NCBI GenBank assembly: GCA_036489495.1
Contig: DASXFR010000076.1
Location: 1-64,000, forward strand
Length of the DNA stretch: 64,000 bases
From: DASZIT01 sp036489495
Lineage (GTDB): Bacteria; Actinomycetota; Acidimicrobiia; Acidimicrobiales; RAAP-2
Direction: 5' to 3'
Shown: positions 59,762-64,000 of the stretch, one piece after another
Numbering within the stretch: the first letter of the stretch is position 1
How the letters are laid out: the number at the start of each line of letters is the position of its first letter
Notes under the pieces: model-generated
Told to the model about the DNA's origin: nothing
The model's input: only the letters and a program-made list of their open reading frames with translations
Database searches by the model: none
Made by a program: the position numbers and the translations under genes

Positions 59762-60834
59762 CCGGATCGCTGACCGCCGAGGTCCTCGAAGTGCCCGACG
59801 ATCCCGCCGCTCTCTATGAGCTGTCGTTGGAAGCCGGGTGGGGGGACGGGGTTCCGGTCCTGCCTCCCACCGACGACCGGGTTGAGGCCCTGTTGGCGAC
59901 GACCCCGCTCGAACCGTCGGCGGTCATCGGGGTCCTGCCTCCCCGCAACGGCGTCGCCACTGTCGAGTTGGCCGCCATCAATGCCGCCCTGGCCGGCTGT
60001 GCGCCGGAGGCCTTCCCATTGGTGGTGGCCGCCATCGAGGCGATGGTGGTGCCCGAGTTCAACGCCTTCGCCCTCACCACCACCACCTCGAGCGTGTTCC
60101 CCATGCTGATCGTGAACGGTCCGGGGCGGGACGGACTGGAAATCGACTACCGGGCCGGCTGCCTGGGGGGAGCCGCCGGGCGCGGTTCGATGACAGTCGG
60201 CCGAGCCGTGTCGCTCTGCCTCCGCAACATCGGGGGACAACGCGCCGGGGACACTTCGCGCACGGTGTTCGGACAGCCGGCCCGGTTCGGCCTGTGCTTC
60301 GGCGAATGGGAAGAACGCTCCCCGTGGCCGTCGCTGGCCCAGCGGCGAGGCTTCGAACCGTCCGAGGATGTAGTGACGGTGCACGGTGGGAAGGGCACCT
60401 TCCCGATGGCGGATGTGAACATCGACGACGCCGGCGAACTGGTGCGGATGCTGGCCAAGTGCATCGCCTTCCCGCTCAACAACTGGTATCTGGAGCCGTC
60501 CGGCGAGAGCGGCCAGTTGGTCCTGGCCATCAACCCGATGTGGGCCGAACGGTTCGCCCAACCGTTCCCCGAGATCGAGTCACTGCAACAGCACCTCTTC
60601 GACCACGCTTGGCAGCCAATCGAGCTGTGGCCGGAGGCGAACCAGGAGATCCTCCGATCCAAGGGCCGGGTCGATCCGGAGGGCAAAGTGCCGCTGGTGA
60701 GCCGGCCCGACCAGCTGGTCCCGGTGGTATGCGGCGGGTTGGGGAGTCTGCACGCGGTGGCGCTCACCAGTTTTTGCGAGAGCGAGATGCAGAGCGTGGC
60801 CGTCCAGCGGGAGCCGGCTGCCGCTCTACGGTGA
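59758..60834 (+). CDS. Uncharacterised partner of the UGSC protein
   Basis: 358 aa; the ATG overlaps the UGSC stop. No assigned family. It begins with a helical stretch ending LEAGWGDGVPVLPPTDDRVE, then VIGVLPPRNGVATVE, AAINAALAGCAPEAFPLVVA, a Ser/Thr-rich strand NAFALTTTTSSVFPMLIVNG and GQPARFGLCFGEWEERSPW. Scattered cysteines (in AGCAP, AGCLGG, SLCLR, GLCFGE, AKCIAF, PVVCGG, SFCES) are well placed for metal or thiol chemistry. There is no signal peptide or membrane segment. Coupling implies that it forms a complex or a two-step reaction with the UGSC protein. Confidence 0.78.
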   Translation: MTGSLTAEVLEVPDDPAALYELSLEAGWGDGVPVLPPTDDRVEALLATTPLEPSAVIGVLPPRNGVATVELAAINAALAGCAPEAFPLVVAAIEAMVVPEFNAFALTTTTSSVFPMLIVNGPGRDGLEIDYRAGCLGGAAGRGSMTVGRAVSLCLRNIGGQRAGDTSRTVFGQPARFGLCFGEWEERSPWPSLAQRRGFEPSEDVVTVHGGKGTFPMADVNIDDAGELVRMLAKCIAFPLNNWYLEPSGESGQLVLAINPMWAERFAQPFPEIESLQQHLFDHAWQPIELWPEANQEILRSKGRVDPEGKVPLVSRPDQLVPVVCGGLGSLHAVALTSFCESEMQSVAVQREPAAALR

Positions 60835-60869
60835 GATCGGGATACCCACATCCCGGACCGCCGCGGGCA

Positions 60870-61412
60870 TCAGAGCTCGGCGACCAACCGGCTGAAAGAG
60901 TCGTCGAACCGGGTCATCAGCCGGAGGAACGCCTCGCAGTCGCGGCGCGACCATCCGTCGGTGATCTCTGCCAAGAGCTCGAGCCACGATTGCCAGACCT
61001 GGTTGATGACCCGCTCACCCTTCTTGGTGAGGCGCAGCATCACCACCCGGCCGTCCCTGGGATCGGCCAATCGTTCCAGACAGCCCAATGACGCGAGTTC
61101 GGCCACGTGCCGACTGACGGTGGAGCGCTCGTAGTCGAGCTCCTGAGCCACGTCCGACACCCGGACCGGCTGCAGGTCCTGCACCCTGGACAGGACGCCG
61201 AACAGATACGGGCGGAGATCAACCCCGCTGCGACGGCCCATGGCTTCGTAGAGGCGCAACGAGTGGGTCTTGGAGGACACCGAGGTGAGCGTGCGATTCA
61301 GCTCGTCGAGCCAGCCCTTTTCATCTCGTGTTACTTCACCCGGGCGGCGCGCAATGGAAGACCGCTCCCGGTCAGGCTCTCTCGTCAGCGGTCGGGTGGC
61401 GGCAGCGGTCAC
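60870..61412 (-). CDS. MarR-family regulator
   Basis: About 180 aa from GTG at 61412, one base after the TetR stop; the ribosome binding site is weak and a later GTG is possible. It is a winged helix-turn-helix protein of the MarR type: RLYEAMGRRSGVDLRPYLFG, VRVSDVAQELDYERSTVSRH recognition helix, LASLGCLERLADPRDGRVVM wing and LLAEITDGWSRRDCEAFLRL dimer helices. It is a candidate for the nearby UGSC/CoA-ligase operator (MarR proteins favour such 16-18-bp palindromes), or it may act with the TetR protein on the ABC exporter. Confidence 0.87.
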   Translation of the reverse strand: MTAAATRPLTREPDRERSSIARRPGEVTRDEKGWLDELNRTLTSVSSKTHSLRLYEAMGRRSGVDLRPYLFGVLSRVQDLQPVRVSDVAQELDYERSTVSRHVAELASLGCLERLADPRDGRVVMLRLTKKGERVINQVWQSWLELLAEITDGWSRRDCEAFLRLMTRFDDSFSRLVAEL

Positions 61413-61413
61413 G

Positions 61414-62043
61414 TCAAGGAGCCAACAGATCGTGAACGGCGTCGTGGAGCAGGTCACCCATTTTCTGATCGCTCGTATCGTTGAAGGCGTCCCCGGACAT
61501 GAAGAGTCCCGCGAAGATGGCGCCGAACGAGCAGGCCATTCGAACCCGATCACGGAGCGGGAGGCGGGGATCGGCGAGAATCTCACGGAACTTGACCTGG
61601 ATGTCCTCGTGCTCCTCGTCGTGATCCTTCGAATGCAACTTCTCGAGGGCGGCCTGGTTTCGCTCGTGCATGAGGAAGATCTTGCGCTGGACCAGCATTT
61701 GGGTGACCATCTCGTCGAGCAATTCGCGCCACAGCTCGAGGCTGATCGGCTCCTCGGTCATTCGGCGGACGGCTCCCTTGCCGAGCTCGTGGAGGCGCAT
61801 GTGGAGCGCCATCAAGATGTCGTCCTTGGAGGCGAAGTGGTAATACAACGCCGCCTTGGTGACGCTCAGCCTCTCGGCGATCTCCCGGAGGGAGGTGCGG
61901 TCGAATCCCTTATCGGTGAAGAGCTCGAGGGCGATGTCGAGAATGCGCTCCCGAGTCGAGACTTCCTGCGGCTCGTTCTCGTCCGGCTCGGCATCCGACT
62001 CCGCGTCGAGCAATCCGCTACCTTCCGCCGGGGCCTGGGTCAT
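61414..62043 (-). CDS. TetR-family regulator of the ABC exporter
   Basis: 209 aa. Helix-turn-helix domain at about residues 29-75 (TRERILDIALELFTDKGFDR, SLREIAERLSVTKAALYYHF). The C-terminal domain is helical, with ISLELWRELLDEMVTQMLVQ and ADPRLPLRDRVRMACSFGAI. GAGGAAAA lies 7 bp before the ATG. It is divergent from the DrrA-like ATPase, and a perfect inverted repeat sits within that gene's promoter, so local repression of the exporter is likely. Confidence 0.92.
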   Translation of the reverse strand: MTQAPAEGSGLLDAESDAEPDENEPQEVSTRERILDIALELFTDKGFDRTSLREIAERLSVTKAALYYHFASKDDILMALHMRLHELGKGAVRRMTEEPISLELWRELLDEMVTQMLVQRKIFLMHERNQAALEKLHSKDHDEEHEDIQVKFREILADPRLPLRDRVRMACSFGAIFAGLFMSGDAFNDTSDQKMGDLLHDAVHDLLAP

Positions 62044-62076
62044 CGTGGCATTTTCCTCATTCCCGCCCGATTCTAC

Positions 62077-62105
62077 TTGACGACCGGTAAGGTCGTGCGT
62101 ACCAT
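62077..62105 (+). promoter_or_regulatory. ABC-exporter promoter with TetR operator
   Basis: TTGACG (62077-62082), 17 bp, TACCAT (62100-62105). The inverted repeat ACGACC-GGTAA-GGTCGT (62080-62096) covers the end of the -35 box and most of the spacer, as expected for steric repression. It lies between the divergent TetR and ABC genes. Confidence 0.7.
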
Positions 62106-62148
62106 GACCACCAGGCCGACACTACTAGCCGGCAGGTAAAGAGGGCTC

Positions 62149-63168
62149 GTGGCGACTGAACCGATGATCGAAGCCGAAGGGCTGGCCAAGAGCTACGGCG
62201 AGACCCGGGCCCTGGCCGGTATCGACTTTTCGGTGCCGGCCGGCACCATCCTGGGGTTGCTCGGGCCCAACGGGGCGGGCAAGACAACCGCGGTACGGAT
62301 CCTGACCACCCTCGCCCGGCCGGATGCCGGTCACGGGAAAGTCGCCGGGATCGACGTCGTGGCCCACCCGGCCGAGGTACGCCGCCACATCGGGGTGGCT
62401 GCCCAGGACGCCACCCTCGACGGCCTGCTGACCGGGCGCCAGAATTTGGTCCTGGTCGGGGAACTCAGCGACATGGGCCGGGATGCGTCCCGGGCCCGGG
62501 CCACCGAACTGTTGGCCCAGTTCGAACTGACCGATGCCGCCGACCGGGTGTTGAAGGGATACTCGGGCGGCATGCGCCGGCGCCTCGACCTGGCCGCCAG
62601 CCTGATGACCCGCCCACCCGTGCTGTTCCTCGATGAGCCGACCACCGGGTTGGACCCGACCAGTCGCCAACGGGTGTGGGACGCCATCCGGGTGCTCCTC
62701 GACGACGGCGTCACCGTCCTTTTGACCACCCAGTATCTGGATGAAGCCGACGCCCTGGCCCATCGCATCGTGGTCGTGAACCATGGCCGGGTGATTGCCA
62801 ACGGAACGCCGCAGGAGCTGAAGCAGGCGAGCCGGAGCGCGCATCTGGAGATAACGCTGGCTACTGCCCACGATGGGGCCGCCGCGGCCCTGGCCCCCCT
62901 GGTCGCCGGTCGGATCCAGGTCAGCGATGACGGCCGCGGCTTGAGCGCCGCGGTTGACAATTCGCCCGGGCTGGCCACCGTGGTGGTGCGCGCCCTCGAC
63001 GGCGCCGGCGTTCTGGTGGACGACATCGAGATACGCCAGCCGTCGCTCGACGACGTGTTCTTCTCCCTGACCGGCGACCATATCGAAGAAGAAGACGAGG
63101 ACATTGGCGAGGAAGTCAATGTCGATTCAGAGGCAGACCGAGCGTCACTGGAAGGAGCCAACGCATGA
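62149..63168 (+). CDS. DrrA-like ABC exporter ATPase
   Basis: 339 aa from GTG with AGAGGG upstream. Walker A LLGPNGAGKTTAVRIL, signature YSGGMRRRLDLAASL, Walker B VLFLDEPTTGLDPTS, H-loop LLTTQYLDEADAL. The long C-terminal extension (LTGDHIEEEDEDIGEEVNVD) fits the daunorubicin-resistance DrrA subgroup. It pairs with the permease whose ATG overlaps its stop. It probably exports a hydrophobic compound or lipid; substrate not predictable. Confidence 0.93.
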   Translation: MATEPMIEAEGLAKSYGETRALAGIDFSVPAGTILGLLGPNGAGKTTAVRILTTLARPDAGHGKVAGIDVVAHPAEVRRHIGVAAQDATLDGLLTGRQNLVLVGELSDMGRDASRARATELLAQFELTDAADRVLKGYSGGMRRRLDLAASLMTRPPVLFLDEPTTGLDPTSRQRVWDAIRVLLDDGVTVLLTTQYLDEADALAHRIVVVNHGRVIANGTPQELKQASRSAHLEITLATAHDGAAAALAPLVAGRIQVSDDGRGLSAAVDNSPGLATVVVRALDGAGVLVDDIEIRQPSLDDVFFSLTGDHIEEEDEDIGEEVNVDSEADRASLEGANA

Positions 63169-64000
63169 CAACGACCGCGCTGACGGGCACGCCGGTTGGG
63201 GTGGCGGATCCCTCCCCGGCCTCGGGGGCCGTCTGGGGCCGCGTCCACGATGTCTGGGCGATGACCCGGCGCAATCTGGTCCACATTTCGCGGGAGCCGA
63301 TGCAGCTCTCCGACGTGACCATCCAGCCGGTGCTGTTCACCGTGCTGTTCATCTTCATTTTCGGCGGCGGCATCCCCATCCCCGGCGGGGGAAGTTACAA
63401 GGACTTCGTTCTCGCCGGCCTCCTGGCCCTTAACCTGGTGACCTCGACGATGGGCACCGCGGTCGGACTCAGCACCGATCTCCACGAGGGCATGATCGAG
63501 CGGTTCCGGACCCTGCCCATGTGGAGAGCCGCGGTGTTGGTGGGGCGCTCCATCGCCGATCTGATGACGTCGGTGCTGTGCGCCGGCATCGTGGCCTTGA
63601 CCGGGCTGGCGGTCGGATGGCGCACCGATGCCAGCTTCCTCGCGGTGATCGGCGGCTTCGCCCTGGTGCTGGTGTTCGCCTACTCGTTGTCGTGGGTCGC
63701 CGCCTGTGTGGGCCTGAACAGCAAGAGCCCTGAGTCGGCCGCCTCCTTCGGCTTCATCGTGCTCTTCCCGCTGGCTTTCGTCTCCAATGCCATGGTCCCC
63801 ACCCAACACATGCCCGGGTGGCTGCAACTGCTGGCCAACTGGAATCCGGTCAGCGCCGTCACCGCCGGTGCCCGCCATCTCTGGGGCAACCCCAACCCGT
63901 CGGGTGCCATTTCGGCCTGGCCGATGCAGCACCCGGTCGAGGCCGCCCTGATCTGGTCGGTGGTGATTCTGGCCGTCGCCGCTCCCCTGGCGTCGTACTT
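63165..64000 (+). CDS. DrrB-like ABC-2 permease (partial, runs off window)
   Basis: The 5' 278 codons of an ABC-2 type permease; the frame is open to the window end. GGAAGGAG precedes the ATG, which overlaps the ATPase stop. After about 30 cytoplasmic residues, MTRRNLVHISREPMQLSDVT, then TM segments VLFTVLFIFIFGGG, FVLAGLLALNLVTSTM, DLMTSVLCAGIVALTGLAVG, AVIGGFALVLVFAYSLSWVA and SFGFIVLFPLAFVSNAMVP. VPTQHMPGWLQLLANWNPVS is the conserved periplasmic loop of DrrB-type permeases. A sixth segment begins near the edge. Confidence 0.9.
   Translation, partial: MTTTALTGTPVGVADPSPASGAVWGRVHDVWAMTRRNLVHISREPMQLSDVTIQPVLFTVLFIFIFGGGIPIPGGGSYKDFVLAGLLALNLVTSTMGTAVGLSTDLHEGMIERFRTLPMWRAAVLVGRSIADLMTSVLCAGIVALTGLAVGWRTDASFLAVIGGFALVLVFAYSLSWVAACVGLNSKSPESAASFGFIVLFPLAFVSNAMVPTQHMPGWLQLLANWNPVSAVTAGARHLWGNPNPSGAISAWPMQHPVEAALIWSVVILAVAAPLASY

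Noticed and set aside
1..64000. tRNA, rRNA, CRISPR arrays, insertion sequences, prophage genes
   Set aside because: None was recognised: the intergenic gaps are short and I saw no cloverleaf-like TTCGAAT patterns, regular spacers or transposase motifs.

Overview
The window looks like a chromosomal piece of a very GC-rich member of the Actinomycetota, probably an uncultured Acidimicrobiia relative. The reasons are very high GC throughout, a mycothiol-type SigR/RsrA redox sigma pair, DUF2510 and F420-type (LLM) proteins, frequent GTG/TTG starts, ATGA/GTGA stop-start overlaps, and a secreted protein with GYWLVASDGGIFSFGDA repeats of the kind common in that class. The taxonomic call is inference. 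I saw no rRNA, tRNA, CRISPR array, insertion sequence or prophage.

Layout. 0.1-6.6 kb (minus strand): RsrA-like anti-sigma factor, SigR-like sigma factor, amidase, a DUF2510 membrane protein, then the purF-purM-pyrE operon. The DUF2510 gene is flanked by a 25-bp direct repeat of the pyrE 3' end. 6.8-12.9 kb: histidine kinase/response regulator pair, a large secreted beta-helix protein ending in a 13-bp hairpin, and a PHP phosphoesterase. 12.9-21.0 kb: purL, two tandem secreted beta-propeller-like paralogues, a small conserved protein, and purC-purS-purQ. Purine synthesis (purF, M, L, Q, S, C) is therefore clustered but interrupted.

21.1-60.8 kb is a roughly 40-kb catabolic region. It holds a fused EtfB-EtfA, four SDRs, a ketopantoate-reductase-like enzyme, two PaaK-like CoA ligases, three amidohydrolase-2 proteins (one with altered metal ligands), two D-aminoacylase-like amidohydrolases, two TauD/TfdA-type dioxygenases, HyuB/HyuA hydantoinase-type subunits, a CaiB-type CoA transferase, a TIM-barrel epimerase-like protein, an LLM oxidoreductase, a NitT/TauT-type importer, an aldo/keto reductase, a minimal NifU-like protein, a LarA-family protein and a UGSC-family (Cys form) protein with an unrecognised partner. 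Several families occur as pairs in separate operons. Six intergenic regions carry a related palindromic motif built on CGTTTG, each lying on a recognisable -35/N17/-10 promoter. The single TetR gene inside the region is the obvious candidate regulator. A different tandem operator (TGTG...CACA, 21 bp apart) separates the UGSC operon from the second CoA ligase. The substrate is not evident; the enzyme set suggests import of a small anionic or amide-containing organic compound, ring or amide opening, oxidation and CoA activation.

Embedded between catabolic operons (41.5-46.6 kb) are a SWIM zinc-finger protein, an adjoining SNF2-family helicase split by an apparent one-base frameshift, and a RelE/RHH toxin-antitoxin pair with its own operator. 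The right end (60.9-64 kb) has MarR and TetR regulators divergent from a DrrAB-type ABC exporter with a palindromic operator inside its promoter; the permease runs off the window edge.
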